From: Sphingobium psychrophilum
GTDB lineage: Bacteria > Pseudomonadota > Alphaproteobacteria > Sphingomonadales > Sphingomonadaceae
Assembly: GCF_012927105.1 (NCBI RefSeq)
Contig: NZ_JABBFV010000006.1
Coordinates: forward strand, 62,001 to 126,000
Reading direction: 5' to 3'
DNA length: 64,000 nt
Position numbers and translations under genes: made by a program. Positions 45,537 to 54,707 of the stretch are shown piece after piece. The notes under the pieces are model-generated. The model saw only the letters and a program-made list of their open reading frames with translations, searched no databases and was not told the DNA's origin. Within the stretch, counting starts at the first letter, position 1, and each line of letters starts with the position of its first letter.

Positions 45537-46004
45537 TCAGGGCTGGGCGGCTCCCGCAGGCGGCGCGCCCGGCGTCTTCTTCGTCGCTTCCGCCTTGGCC
45601 AGCCGGTCGTCCAGCAGCGCGTCGATTTGCTTCACCGCTTCCTTGCGGCGGGCGGTGTTGCGGGCTTCCTCCTCGCGCCATTCGATGCCGAAGGCGTCGG
45701 CGAAGCCCTGCATCTTGGCCTGATTCTTCAGTAGCGCCGCCTCGCGCTTGGCGAAGTCGATCTTCTGTTGCAGGATGATCGCGGCGTCGGACCGGTTCGC
45801 GTCCCAACTCTGGACATAGATGATCTTGTTGCGCGTCGGCATCGTATTGGTGTTCGCGTCGACGATGAACGCCCAGATGATGACATAGGTCAGCGCAGCC
45901 GAAACGCCCAGCAGCGGCCATTTATGCCGCCGCTGCTGCTTGAAATAGCCCCAGAAATCGCCAAGCGCGCTTTTGGGGGAAACGGGCCGGGGAAAGATCG
46001 CCAT
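45537..46004 (-). CDS. Hypothetical single-span membrane protein with coiled-coil tail
   Basis: 155 residues. One transmembrane helix at about 30-48 (WPLLGVSAALTYVIIWAFIV), then a long charged helical region (residues ~75-140, QQKIDFAKREAALLKNQAKM...ARRKEAVKQIDALLDDRLAKAE) likely to form a coiled coil, and a Pro/Ala tail. Start 46004 has AAGGGCGG upstream. It precedes ribD with a stop/CTG overlap and may be cotranscribed with the rib genes. Family not recognised. Confidence 0.65.
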   Translation of the reverse strand: MAIFPRPVSPKSALGDFWGYFKQQRRHKWPLLGVSAALTYVIIWAFIVDANTNTMPTRNKIIYVQSWDANRSDAAIILQQKIDFAKREAALLKNQAKMQGFADAFGIEWREEEARNTARRKEAVKQIDALLDDRLAKAEATKKTPGAPPAGAAQP

Positions 46005-46096
46005 GCCGCCCTTATAGGACAGGGCGGGCGCAGATGCAAAATGGTCCATGATGGCGTTCCCCGAAATTCCCTTTCTTTCCCCGCGGCGACCTTGCC

Positions 46097-46816
46097 CTAT
46101 CGCTCCGTCAGGGTGAAGCGCACCGTCAGAACTTTGGACGAAGCCACCGCCACGCCGTCGCGGGTCGCCGGGCGGAAACGCCATTTGCGCAGGGCGTGGC
46201 GCTGGGTCGCGGCCCAGAAGCTTTCGTCGGTGGCGGAGACTTTTTCGATGGCGGTGACGCGGCCTTCGGCGTTGATCGTCACGCGCACCGTCACTGTCCC
46301 TTCCAGCCCCTGACGGATCATCGCACCGGGATAATCGGGCTGGAAGGCGGCAAGGGCGCGTGGATCGATCTGGGGTTCGGTCAGCACCGGATCGGCTAGG
46401 GGCGGCGGCGGTGGAGCGATATAGGGTTGGATCGGACCTGTGCCGGTTCCGCCACCCCCGGTTGCGGTCAACGGCGGATCGCCTGTAGGTAGGTCGATCA
46501 GTGGATCGGTGACGGTCGGCTGCGCTCGCGGCTGCGGCCGGGTCTGCACCTTGGGATCGACCTGCTTCTCGACCACCGGTTCGGGTGGTTTGGGAAGGGG
46601 GATATGTCTGGTCTCGATGGGCTTGGAGGGGATGAATACGTCGATCACCTCCTTGGGGATCAGCAGGAAGGCGCCGATCAGCAGCCCATGCACCGCCACC
46701 GTGCCGCCCAGGCCCAGCGGCGATTTGCGCCTCGCGCCATAGCGCGCTGGCCCGCTTGGTTCCGTCACCCGATTCGTTGTGCTGTGTCCAATGGCCGATA
46801 GGGTCATGAGTCGCAT
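46097..46816 (-). CDS. TonB-family energy transducer
   Basis: 239 residues. One N-terminal transmembrane helix (about 35-54, GGTVAVHGLLIGAFLLI), a proline-rich periplasmic spacer (residues ~65-150, with PLPKPPEPV and PPPPPL) and a C-terminal TonB domain: 'DYPGAMIRQGLEGTVTVRVTINAEGRVTAIEKVSATDESFWAATQRHALRKWRFRPA'. Transfers proton-motive energy to outer-membrane receptors. No exbB/exbD or receptor is adjacent. Start 46816 has AGGAG upstream. Tandem palindromic repeats lie 80 bases upstream. Confidence 0.88.
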   Translation of the reverse strand: MRLMTLSAIGHSTTNRVTEPSGPARYGARRKSPLGLGGTVAVHGLLIGAFLLIPKEVIDVFIPSKPIETRHIPLPKPPEPVVEKQVDPKVQTRPQPRAQPTVTDPLIDLPTGDPPLTATGGGGTGTGPIQPYIAPPPPPLADPVLTEPQIDPRALAAFQPDYPGAMIRQGLEGTVTVRVTINAEGRVTAIEKVSATDESFWAATQRHALRKWRFRPATRDGVAVASSKVLTVRFTLTER

Positions 46817-46895
46817 CGTCTGGCTCCTCGTCTGTCGCATCCTCTCGCCGATGTCGGTTCTTCTTGCCCGAACCGTGATCGTCGATGAAATGATA

Positions 46896-46950
46896 CAACA
46901 TCATTTAATGATATGTTGCAACATCATTTAATGATATGTTGCAACATCAT
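46896..46950. repeat. Two perfect tandem 23-bp palindromic repeats plus a third half
   Basis: 46896-46918 and 46919-46941 are identical 23-bp units beginning CAACATCATTTAATG and ending ATATGTTG, followed at 46942-46950 by CAACATCAT. Each unit is an imperfect palindrome (CAACAT...ATGTTG) and the junctions create perfect ATGTTGCAACAT palindromes at 46913-46924 and 46936-46947. It lies between the divergent tonB and EF-hand genes in an AT-rich island within GC-rich DNA, the arrangement of a multi-site operator. Confidence 0.8.
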
Positions 46951-47044
46951 TTTTAGGCGGCGTGCAACATTGCGGCTGCATCGCGACATATGGCGGCAAA
47001 GCAAGGGTGCGAAAGCAGGGGCGATCCCGCTTTCAGGAGCCTTC

Positions 47045-47656
47045 ATGCGTTTTCGCAACTGCCTATCTGCTGTCTCACTCGCTGTCGCGCTGCTCGCCTC
47101 CGCGCCGCTTCTGGCGCAGCCCGCTGGCCCTGAAGATGGTCCCTGGGCAGCGGATGCCGATGGCGACGGCCGAATCACGCGGGACGAGATGCGCGCCTAT
47201 ATGGAGCGCCGCTTCGGTCTAATGGACCAGGACAGCGACGGGCTGGTGCCGGTGCAGGCGATGCAGCGGATGCTGGGACATGAGCGGCAGGCGCGCCCCT
47301 CTGCGGAGGGCGAGGCTGGCAAAGACGGCGGTCCCGGCAAGGGACGAGGTGGTCCTGGCGGTCCCGGTGGCGGTGGTCCCGGTGGAGGCGCTGGTGGCCC
47401 CGGTGGCGCAGGCGGTCCGCCGCCCGGCGGTCGTCCGCGCGGCGGCGATCGCGCCGACGCTGCGCCGCCAGCGCCGCCGCCGGGTCGCGCCATGCCCTAT
47501 CCCGAAGACAGCAATGACGATGGCCAGATCGACCGCGCCGAATTTCTCACCCCCGCGCTCGCCATGTTCGTCGATCAGGACCGCAATGGCGACGGCGTGC
47601 TGACCGCCAACGAACTGCCGCTGCCGCCGGGCGGTGAGGGGCGTGTCCCAGACTGA
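47045..47656 (+). CDS. Secreted EF-hand protein with Gly/Pro-rich linker
   Basis: 203 residues with a signal peptide ending near ASAPLLAQ. Four EF-hand-type loops: 37-48 DADGDGRITRDE, 61-72 DQDSDGLVPVQA (degenerate), 155-166 DSNDDGQIDRAE and 179-190 DRNGDGVLTANE. Between the pairs lies a collagen-like G/P-rich linker (about 95-135, GGPGGPGGGG). Likely a periplasmic calcium-binding protein. Start 47045 has AGGAG. It diverges from tonB across the tandem repeats. Confidence 0.8.
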   Translation: MRFRNCLSAVSLAVALLASAPLLAQPAGPEDGPWAADADGDGRITRDEMRAYMERRFGLMDQDSDGLVPVQAMQRMLGHERQARPSAEGEAGKDGGPGKGRGGPGGPGGGGPGGGAGGPGGAGGPPPGGRPRGGDRADAAPPAPPPGRAMPYPEDSNDDGQIDRAEFLTPALAMFVDQDRNGDGVLTANELPLPPGGEGRVPD

Positions 47657-47784
47657 GTTTTCCAGCCAGGAATCGGCCGCCTCTCCTCTCCTCTGCGCGG
47701 CCGGTTCCGCCGGGGCGCGTCGTTTGGCCCGACGCGCTCCGGCATCTTTTCGGGCGATGCGCTAACGCGCGTGCCAAGACGGTG

Positions 47785-47853
47785 CCAGCCCACACCCCCA
47801 CCCGGCACCCATAGAATACGGCCGTTGGGTGGCCGGGTGGGGGTGTGGGCTGG
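47785..47853. terminator. Very long GC hairpin between convergent genes
   Basis: A perfect 22-bp inverted repeat (left arm 47785-47806 CCAGCCCACACC..., right arm 47832-47853) encloses a 25-base loop that itself extends the stem by CACCCA/TGGGTG. It sits between the EF-hand and DUF445 genes, both of which end toward it. There is no T-tract, so it may be a rho-independent-like barrier, a processing signal or a mobile repeat rather than a classical terminator. Confidence 0.55.
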
Positions 47854-47865
47854 TGCGGTTCTACT

Positions 47866-49131
47866 TCAAAAAAATGTATCGACCGTGTGGATCGCGAGGC
47901 CCACCAGACCGCCGACCAGCGTGCCGTTGACGCGGATATATTGCAGGTCGCGCCCGACGGCATTTTCCAAGCGACTGGTGACCGTGCCCGCATCCCACCC
48001 ACGTACCGTGTCGCTGACCAGCCGCACGATTGCGTCGCCATAGCTGGCAGTCGCGCCCACCGCGGCGCGGCGCACGAAGCGGTTGATGACCAGCCGCAAC
48101 CGCGCCTCCTGCTGCAACGTGCCACCTAGTTGGCGCAGCGCTTCGCCCAGCCGCCCGGCCATCGCCTTGCCCGGATCGCGCACCGCGCGCAGCAGGCCGG
48201 CGCGCGCCTGTTCCGACATTCCCTCGATCCAGCGCTGCATCGCCGGATTATCGACGATCTCGTCGCGGATCTTGGCGACCTTGGCCTGCATCTCCAGGTC
48301 GAATTGCAGGTCGAAGGCGAGTTTCGCCATGCCTTCCTCCGCCTTCAGGCGCAGGCTGTGGCCCGGATCGGCGGCCATGTCCGCCAGCATCTTGCGCAGG
48401 CCCGACAGGATGGCGTTGGCCAGATTTTCGTCCAGCCCGGTCCAGCGCAGCACCTTGCCCGCCCGTTCCTGCACCATCTGGCGGATCAGATGCTCGTTCG
48501 CCTCCAGCGTGCGGTCCGCCCAATGGATGATGCCGTCCATCACCGGGGCGTGGCGGCCGTCGCGCATCGCCGCCTCGATCGCTTGCCCCGCCAGCGGGCC
48601 GATATTGATCGCGCGCAGCCGCTGGCCGATCGCGCCCTTCACCATGCCGCCCAGCCGTTCCTGGTCCAGCGCCTCCAATATGTCGGCCACCAGCCGCGAC
48701 GCGCCCTCGCGCAGCCGCCCGTCGCCTTCGGACGGGCTGGCCAGGAAGCGTCCGGCGGCGGCGGCGACGTCCATGCCGCGCATCCGCCGCGCGACCACGG
48801 CTGGGGTCAGGAAGTTGTCGCGCAGGAAAAGGGCGAGCGTATCGCCGATCCGGTCCTTGTTGCGCGGAATGATCGCGGTGTGCGGGATGGGCAGGCCCAT
48901 CGGGTGGCGGAACAGCGCGGTGACCGCGAACCAGTCTGCCAGGCCGCCGACCATCGCCGCCTCGGCGAAGGCCTGGACGAAGCCGATGGCGGGGTGGAGG
49001 TGGACGGTGGCACGCGCCGTGACGAACACCACCGCCATCGCCACCAGCATCCCCGTCGCTACCAGCCGCATGCCCCGCGCAGGGTGCGGGGCAAATTCGC
49101 CTCTGGGCCGGGGGATGCGAAGCAGCGTCAT
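47866..49131 (-). CDS. DUF445-family membrane protein (YjiN-like)
   Basis: 421 residues. An N-terminal transmembrane segment, the motif FAEAAMVGGLADWFAVTALFRHPMGLPIPHTAIIPRNKDRIGDTLALFL, then a long helical region and a C-terminal GGLVGLAIHTVDTFF anchor are the DUF445 layout. Function is unknown, with relatives proposed to bridge or organise membranes. Monocistronic; ends at the long hairpin. Confidence 0.9.
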   Translation of the reverse strand: MTLLRIPRPRGEFAPHPARGMRLVATGMLVAMAVVFVTARATVHLHPAIGFVQAFAEAAMVGGLADWFAVTALFRHPMGLPIPHTAIIPRNKDRIGDTLALFLRDNFLTPAVVARRMRGMDVAAAAGRFLASPSEGDGRLREGASRLVADILEALDQERLGGMVKGAIGQRLRAINIGPLAGQAIEAAMRDGRHAPVMDGIIHWADRTLEANEHLIRQMVQERAGKVLRWTGLDENLANAILSGLRKMLADMAADPGHSLRLKAEEGMAKLAFDLQFDLEMQAKVAKIRDEIVDNPAMQRWIEGMSEQARAGLLRAVRDPGKAMAGRLGEALRQLGGTLQQEARLRLVINRFVRRAAVGATASYGDAIVRLVSDTVRGWDAGTVTSRLENAVGRDLQYIRVNGTLVGGLVGLAIHTVDTFF

Positions 49132-49187
49132 GGCCGTCCAACGGTTACGCCGCCGTTTCGTTCAGGCAAAGCCTTCTTTTACCGGCC

Positions 49188-52100
49188 TTACTCGGCGGGG
49201 TGCGGATGGACCGGTCGATCCTTGTCGTCGCCGGCCTTATAGGTCAACAGACCCCGGCCCAGTCGCGGCCCGACCCAGCTTTCGATCGCCACCGCCAGGC
49301 TGAAGGTCGCCGGCACGATCACCAGCGTCAGCACCGTCGACAGCAGCAGGCCGCCGATCACGGTGATGCCCATCGGCGCGCGCCAGGCACCGTCGCCCGA
49401 CAGGGCGAGTGCGGTCGGCACCATGCCCGCGACCATCGCGACCGTGGTCATGACAATCGGCTGGGCGCGCTTGTGCCCGGCATCCACGATCGCCTCGAAC
49501 TTGGGCACGCCCTTCTCCATCTCCTCCAGCGCGAAGTCGATGACGAGGATCGAGTTTTTGGCGACGATGCCCAGCAGCATCAAAAGGCCGATCAACACCG
49601 GCATGGAGATGGGCTGTCCCGCGATATGCAGCGCCAAAGCGCCGCCCAGCGGGGCGAGCAGCAGCGATCCCAGATTGACGAAGGGCGGCATGATCCGCTT
49701 GTAGAGCAGCACCAGCACCGCCAGCACCAGCAGGATGCCGGATGCGACAGCGATCATGAAATTGGTCAGCATTTCCGCCTGGAACTTGCTGTCGCCGGCA
49801 TTGATCTTCTGGATGCCCTGGACCTTGCCGTCATTGATCGCCTTCATCAGTGGCAGGGCGTTGATCTTCTGCGTTGCCTGGCTGGTGACGATGCCGGGGG
49901 CCAGGTCCGCGCCCACGACGATGCGGCGAATCTGGTTGTAACGGCGGATCTGCGTCGGCCCCGCGCCAAAATGGATGTCGGCGACGACCTTGAGCGGCAC
50001 CGATCCGCCGCTGACCGTAGGCACCGGCATGTTCTGGATCGTCGCGATATCCTTGCGGCTATCCTCGGCGATCGACACGCGGATCGGAATCTGACGGTCG
50101 GACAGCGAGAATTTGGCGCTGTTCTGGTCGATGTCGCCGATTGTTGCGATGCGGATCGACTGGCTGAGCGCGGCGGTGGTCACGCCCAGGCTGGCGGCCA
50201 GGTCCAGACGCGGGGTGATGATGATTTCGGGCCGTTGCATATCGCCCTGCACGCGCGGCGCGCGCAATTCGGGGATACGCGCCATTTCCGCGACCAGCTG
50301 ATTGGCGGTGCGTTCCAGCTTTTCCGGGTCGTCGGAGCCGAACATCATGATGATGTCGCGGCCAAAGCCGCCGCCTGATTGCGACTGGAAATTGACTCGC
50401 GCGTCGGCGACGGTCTGGAATTGCGGCGCGATCTTGCGCTCCCAATCGACCGAACTGATCGGGCGGCTCTTCTTGAGCGTCAGGAAGATGTCGGCCATGG
50501 TCGGCTCGATATCGGCGAAGGCGGCCTCCACCACGTCCGTATCGGCGGCCAGCATGTCGGCGACCTTGCGGGTGATGGCGGTCGTCTGCGCCAGCGTGCT
50601 GCCCGGCACCGTCTCGATCTTCACCTGGCTGAAATCGGTGTTGGTGACCGGCTGGAACGTCATCGGCAGCGTGGCGAAGGCGATGATCGTGGCGACGAAC
50701 GCCAACGCGCCGATGCCCACCGTCCAGACGCGATGGTCCAAAAACAGGCCGGTAAAGCGCCGCCAGCCGCCCCGTGCGCGATGGGCGATCGCCCGGCGCT
50801 CGTCCAGCGACCAGCGCAGCACGCTCATATAGCGGTCCATCATCCAGCCTTCGCCATGGCTTTCCTCGCCATGGGCCTTGAGGAAATAGGCCGCGATCAT
50901 GGGCGTGATGAGGCGCGCGACGGCCAGGCTCATCAGCACCGACACGACCACGGTCATGCCGAACTGGATGAAGAACTGGCCCGATATGCCAGGCATCAGG
51001 GCGACCGGCAGGAACACCGCGACGATCGCCATGGTGGTGGCCAGCACGGCCAGGCCGATTTCGTCCGCGGCGTCGATCGACGCCTGATAGGCGGATTTGC
51101 CCATGCGCATATGGCGCACGATATTCTCGATCTCCACGATCGCGTCATCGACCAGCACGCCCGCGACCAGGCTGAGCGCCAGCAGCGAAATGCCGTTCAG
51201 GGTGAAGCCCATCATCTCCATGAACCAGAAGGTCGGGATCGCCGACAGCGGGATCGCCAGCGCCGAAATCATCGTCGCGCGCCAGTCGCGCAGGAACAGG
51301 AAGACGATCACGACCGCCAGCACCGCCCCCTCAATCATCGCGGCCATGGCCGAATGATATTGTTCCTTGGTGTAACCGACGCTGGTGTAGAGTTCCTTGA
51401 ACTGGACCTTGGGATTTTCTTTCTTCAGCTTGTCCAACTCCGCCATCGCGTCGTCATAGACGGTGACGTCGGACGATCCTTTGGCCTTTTCCATGCTGAA
51501 ACTGGTGACTTGCCGCCCGTTCATCAGCGACAGGTTGCGCTGTTCGGCATACATGTCGCGCACGTCGGCGATGTCGGCCAGCTTGACCGTCCGGGCGCCG
51601 CTGATCGCGATCTGGGTCGCGCCCAGGTCGCGGGCGTTGCGGGCGTTGCCCAACACGCGGATCGATTGTTCGGCGCCGGCGATTTCCGTACGGCCACCCG
51701 CCGCGTTCAGGTTGACCTGGTTCAGCTGTTGATTGACCTGGGCGGCGGTGATGCCGAACGCCTGTAGCTTGGCCGGGTCCAATATGACGCGGATTTCGCG
51801 GCTGACGCCGCCGCCGCGGTTGACCGCCGCCATGCCGCTGACCGACAGCAGTCGCTTGGCCACCGTATTGTCGACATACCAGGACAGTTCCTCCAGCGTC
51901 ATGTCGGTGGCTTCGGCGCTGAAATAGGCGATCGGTCCGCCATCGATGTCGATGCGGGTGACCTGCGGCTCCAATATGCCGTCGGGCAGGTCGCTGCGGA
52001 TCTGGTCGACGGCGTTCTTGACGTCGTTGACCGCGCGGTCAACCGGGGTGCCGATCTGGAACTGGACGTTGGTGAGCGACCGCCCTTCGGACGCGAAGGA

Positions 52101-52352
52101 GGTGATCTCGTCGACGCCGCTGATGCCGCGTACCGCCGCTTCGACCCGCTGCGTGACCTGCGTTTCCAGCTCGGTCGGGGCCGCGCCGGGCTGGCTGACG
52201 ACGACGCTGACCGCCGGGAAGCTGATGTCCGGGTTGTTATTCACGTCCATCCGCATGAAGCTGACGATGCCCGCCAGCATCAATGCGGCGAACAGGACCA
52301 GCGGCGTCACCGGGTTGCGGATGGCCCATGCGGACATATTGCGAAAATTCAT
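49188..52352 (-). CDS. RND-family efflux pump inner-membrane permease
   Basis: 1054 residues of the AcrB/MdtB HAE1 type. N-terminal helix then '[37 protein letters not shown]', the TM4 proton-relay pair in [20 protein letters not shown], and C-terminal '[28 protein letters not shown]'. Exports drugs or other small molecules using proton influx. The adaptor gene lies upstream in the operon but no outer-membrane TolC-like gene is present here, so an outer channel must come from elsewhere. Confidence 0.94.
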   Translation of the reverse strand: MNFRNMSAWAIRNPVTPLVLFAALMLAGIVSFMRMDVNNNPDISFPAVSVVVSQPGAAPTELETQVTQRVEAAVRGISGVDEITSFASEGRSLTNVQFQIGTPVDRAVNDVKNAVDQIRSDLPDGILEPQVTRIDIDGGPIAYFSAEATDMTLEELSWYVDNTVAKRLLSVSGMAAVNRGGGVSREIRVILDPAKLQAFGITAAQVNQQLNQVNLNAAGGRTEIAGAEQSIRVLGNARNARDLGATQIAISGARTVKLADIADVRDMYAEQRNLSLMNGRQVTSFSMEKAKGSSDVTVYDDAMAELDKLKKENPKVQFKELYTSVGYTKEQYHSAMAAMIEGAVLAVVIVFLFLRDWRATMISALAIPLSAIPTFWFMEMMGFTLNGISLLALSLVAGVLVDDAIVEIENIVRHMRMGKSAYQASIDAADEIGLAVLATTMAIVAVFLPVALMPGISGQFFIQFGMTVVVSVLMSLAVARLITPMIAAYFLKAHGEESHGEGWMMDRYMSVLRWSLDERRAIAHRARGGWRRFTGLFLDHRVWTVGIGALAFVATIIAFATLPMTFQPVTNTDFSQVKIETVPGSTLAQTTAITRKVADMLAADTDVVEAAFADIEPTMADIFLTLKKSRPISSVDWERKIAPQFQTVADARVNFQSQSGGGFGRDIIMMFGSDDPEKLERTANQLVAEMARIPELRAPRVQGDMQRPEIIITPRLDLAASLGVTTAALSQSIRIATIGDIDQNSAKFSLSDRQIPIRVSIAEDSRKDIATIQNMPVPTVSGGSVPLKVVADIHFGAGPTQIRRYNQIRRIVVGADLAPGIVTSQATQKINALPLMKAINDGKVQGIQKINAGDSKFQAEMLTNFMIAVASGILLVLAVLVLLYKRIMPPFVNLGSLLLAPLGGALALHIAGQPISMPVLIGLLMLLGIVAKNSILVIDFALEEMEKGVPKFEAIVDAGHKRAQPIVMTTVAMVAGMVPTALALSGDGAWRAPMGITVIGGLLLSTVLTLVIVPATFSLAVAIESWVGPRLGRGLLTYKAGDDKDRPVHPHPAE

Positions 52353-52369
52353 GACGGGCTTCCCTCACC

Positions 52370-52490
52370 GGACGCGCTGGCGCGTCCGTCCAACCTGTGC
52401 CGGACGCAACATAGCGTCCCATTCAACCTGTTCGCCGCGCCTGATGGCGCGCATCCTGCCGTCCGTGGCGCGGCCGGCATCGGCCGCGCC
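52370..52490 (-). other. Hairpins in the adaptor-permease gap
   Basis: The 144-base intercistronic gap holds GGCGCGGCCG-GCAT-CGGCCGCGCC (52467-52490, perfect 10-bp stem just past the adaptor stop) and GGACGCG-CTGG-CGCGTCC (52370-52387, near the permease start). No T-tracts follow, so these probably adjust relative expression of the two genes or mRNA stability. Confidence 0.45.
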
Positions 52491-52496
52491 TATATC

Positions 52497-53669
52497 CTAG
52501 CGGGTCTTCAACAATTCCGGTTTCACCTTCTGCCCCGGCGCCAGGAAGGCGCCGGCGGAGGTGACGATGCTTTCCGCGCCGTCGATCCCGCTGGTCACGG
52601 CGACCCCGGCGTCGGACACCTGGCCCACTGTCACGGCGCGGCGCTCCACCTGGTTCTTGGCGTTGACGACATAGACATAGCTGCCCTTGGCGTCGCTCTG
52701 TACCGCCGATTCTGGCAGCAACGGCGCGCTGCCCGATCCGCTGGTGATGGTCGCGGCGGCAAAGCCGCCCGGCCGGATCGCGGGATTATAGGCGACGGCA
52801 ATGCGCGCGATGCCCTGGCGCGTCTGGGGATCGATCACTGGCGACACCTGCCAGATGCGACCGGCGAACTGATCGCTATGGCCGATCGGCGTCACCATGG
52901 CGCTGTTGCCCGGACGCAGCGTCGCCAGGTCGCCTTCGGCCACCTGCGCCTGCAATTCCATCTCGCCATCCTTGGCCAGGCGGAACAGCACGGCGCTGCC
53001 TGCCTGGACGATCTGGCCCGGTTCGACCGCGCGGGTCAGGACCAAGCCGGACGCGGGCGCGCGAATGTCCAGCCGCCCGGTGCGGGCGCGCTGTTCGGCG
53101 AGTTGCGCGGCGGCCACGCTGACGCGGGCTGCGGCTGCGTCGCGGGTCGCGGTGCGCTGATCGATGTCGGCGGCGCTGATGAAGCCGCGGCCTACCAGCG
53201 CCTTGGCGCGGTCAAGCTGGGCCTGGGCGAGTTTGGCGTCGGCGCGGGCCACGTCTACCTGGCCAGCGAGCGATCGAACCTGTTCGACCTGGACTGATCG
53301 TTCGATGATCGCCAGCGGCTGGCCGGCGCGCACCCAGTCGCCCGGTTGCACCAGCACTCGCGTCACCATGCCGCCTTCGCCGACGACGCCGACCGGCATG
53401 TCGATCCGCGCGGCCAGCGATCCGGTCGCCGTGACGGTGCGGGCGACGACCGACTGGCCGGGCCGAATGACGGTTACGACTGGCACCTGCGCGGCCGGGG
53501 CGGCGGGAGCGGCCCCCGTATCGCCGCGCATCGATATCCAGGCGGCCGCAGCGACCAGCAGGACGGCGACGCCGCCGCCGATCAGCAGCAGCCGTTTGCG
53601 CCGCCGGCGCGCCTCATCTTCTTCGATGACGACCATCGAGTCGCCCACCAGCTGGGTTTCGTAATTCAT
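52497..53669 (-). CDS. RND efflux periplasmic adaptor (membrane fusion protein)
   Basis: 390 residues. N-terminal charged region (EDEARRRRKRLLLI) and one membrane anchor (to about 45), then the barrel-sandwich hybrid split by a helical hairpin ('QVEQVRSLAGQVDVARADAKLAQAQLDRAKALVGRGFISAADIDQ'), a beta-barrel and the membrane-proximal domain ending GQKVKPELLKTR. Links the RND permease to an outer-membrane channel. Two starts, 53681 and 53669, are possible. Confidence 0.92.
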   Translation of the reverse strand: MNYETQLVGDSMVVIEEDEARRRRKRLLLIGGGVAVLLVAAAAWISMRGDTGAAPAAPAAQVPVVTVIRPGQSVVARTVTATGSLAARIDMPVGVVGEGGMVTRVLVQPGDWVRAGQPLAIIERSVQVEQVRSLAGQVDVARADAKLAQAQLDRAKALVGRGFISAADIDQRTATRDAAAARVSVAAAQLAEQRARTGRLDIRAPASGLVLTRAVEPGQIVQAGSAVLFRLAKDGEMELQAQVAEGDLATLRPGNSAMVTPIGHSDQFAGRIWQVSPVIDPQTRQGIARIAVAYNPAIRPGGFAAATITSGSGSAPLLPESAVQSDAKGSYVYVVNAKNQVERRAVTVGQVSDAGVAVTSGIDGAESIVTSAGAFLAPGQKVKPELLKTR

Positions 53670-53901
53670 GCCGTTTCTCATCTCTCCGGCGCATCGCCAT
53701 TTCGGCAACTGTGTTATATGAATATAGCACCGCTCTCAACCCCCAATATCATGGTTCAAAGGGGGACGGCAAAGCGATATTGCGGGGCGGATGGAGGGTG
53801 GAGTGCGACGCGCCGTTCGTCTATGTTGATGTACGCACATTGACTTGCCGAATCCGCCAGTCGTGGCGCAGCGGCGATGCCATGCGGGAGAGGAGCGCGC
53901 C

Positions 53902-54150
53902 ATGGATTTGCTGGGGTGGATCGTCATCGGCCTGCTGGCCGGAGCCTTGGCCAAGCTGATCATGCCCGGCCGCGATCCGGGCGGCTGTATCGTCACCATA
54001 TTGCTGGGCATAGCCGGGGCGTTGCTGGCCGGCTTCGTCGGGCGGTTGGCTGGCGTCTATGCGCCCGGTGAGCGGGCCGGCTTCATCGCCGCCATTTTGG
54101 GCGCTATCGCCGTACTGGCGCTCTATCGCTTTTTCGCCGCGCGGCGTTGA
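53902..54150 (+). CDS. GlsB/YeaQ/YmgE-family membrane protein
   Basis: 82 residues with three transmembrane helices; DLLGWIVIGLLAGALAKLIMPGRDPGGCIVTILLGIAGALLAGFVGR is the family pattern, often stress- or transglycosylase-associated. Start 53902 has GGAG seven bases upstream. It faces a second copy of the same family at 54212, with a shared terminator between. Confidence 0.85.
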   Translation: MDLLGWIVIGLLAGALAKLIMPGRDPGGCIVTILLGIAGALLAGFVGRLAGVYAPGERAGFIAAILGAIAVLALYRFFAARR

Positions 54151-54159
54151 ACCGCGCAC

Positions 54160-54192
54160 AAAAAAAGGGCCGCGCCATGGCGCGGCCCTTTT
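54160..54192. terminator. Bidirectional rho-independent terminator between two GlsB genes
   Basis: The palindrome GGGCCGCGCCATGGCGCGGC followed by CC at 54167-54188 has seven A before it and TTTTGT after it; it separates two convergent GlsB-family genes. Confidence 0.85.
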
Positions 54193-54211
54193 GTGTGTAC
54201 GGGATGCGCGG

Positions 54212-54469
54212 TTAACGCATCGATCCGCGACGAACCAGGTTGACGATCGCCAGCAGGATGATCGCGCCGACCAGCGACACCAGGAAGCTGTACAGCGTCA
54301 GGCCCGCATTGTTGATCGAGCCGCCGCTAAAGATCAGGCCGCCGATGAAAGCGCCGACGATACCGACCACGATGTTCAGCAGGATGCCCTGCTGCGCGTC
54401 GGTCCGCATCACCATGCTGGCAAGCCAGCCAATGACGCCGCCGACGATAAGCCACAAGATAATGCCCAT
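54212..54469 (-). CDS. GlsB/YeaQ/YmgE-family membrane protein, second copy
   Basis: 85 residues, three helices: MGIILWLIVGGVIGWLASMVMRTDAQQGILLNIVVGIVGAFIGG is a textbook family match, closer to E. coli YeaQ than the copy at 53902. A strong AAGGAGAG site precedes ATG 54469. The two copies are convergent and diverged, so duplication is old. Confidence 0.9.
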   Translation of the reverse strand: MGIILWLIVGGVIGWLASMVMRTDAQQGILLNIVVGIVGAFIGGLIFSGGSINNAGLTLYSFLVSLVGAIILLAIVNLVRRGSMR

Positions 54470-54627
54470 GTTACTCTCCTTGACCACGCCCCCAGCGGGT
54501 TGGGTGCTGTCTCAACGGAGGAGAAGGCGTCCCGTTCCACGGCGCAAAAAATGATTCCGGGCTGGAAACCATCTTGGCTTTGTGCCGTTCTGGCGCGTTC
54601 GTTACGGATGCAAGCCAAAAACATGGC

Positions 54628-54661
54628 GAAGGGCCGCAGGATCTGCATCCGGCGGCCCTTC
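54628..54661 (-). terminator. Terminator downstream of sciP
   Basis: GAAGGGCCGC...GCGGCCCTTC pairs through 10 bp with a partly paired loop (CGGATGCAGATCCT); read on the minus strand it is followed within a few bases by TTTTT. It lies 47 bases past the sciP stop. Confidence 0.7.
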
Positions 54662-54707
54662 GTCATGTCGCTATGTAGCCGTGGCGGGAGTCGCCCGCCC
54701 AGGCCGA

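Noticed and set aside
43786..46100. FMN riboswitch for the riboflavin genes
   Set aside because: The gaps upstream of ribD, ribE and ribBX are too short and show none of the conserved RFN element blocks.
46896..46950. CRISPR array
   Set aside because: Units are directly abutting 23-bp copies with no spacers and no cas genes nearby; the array is only two and a part units long.
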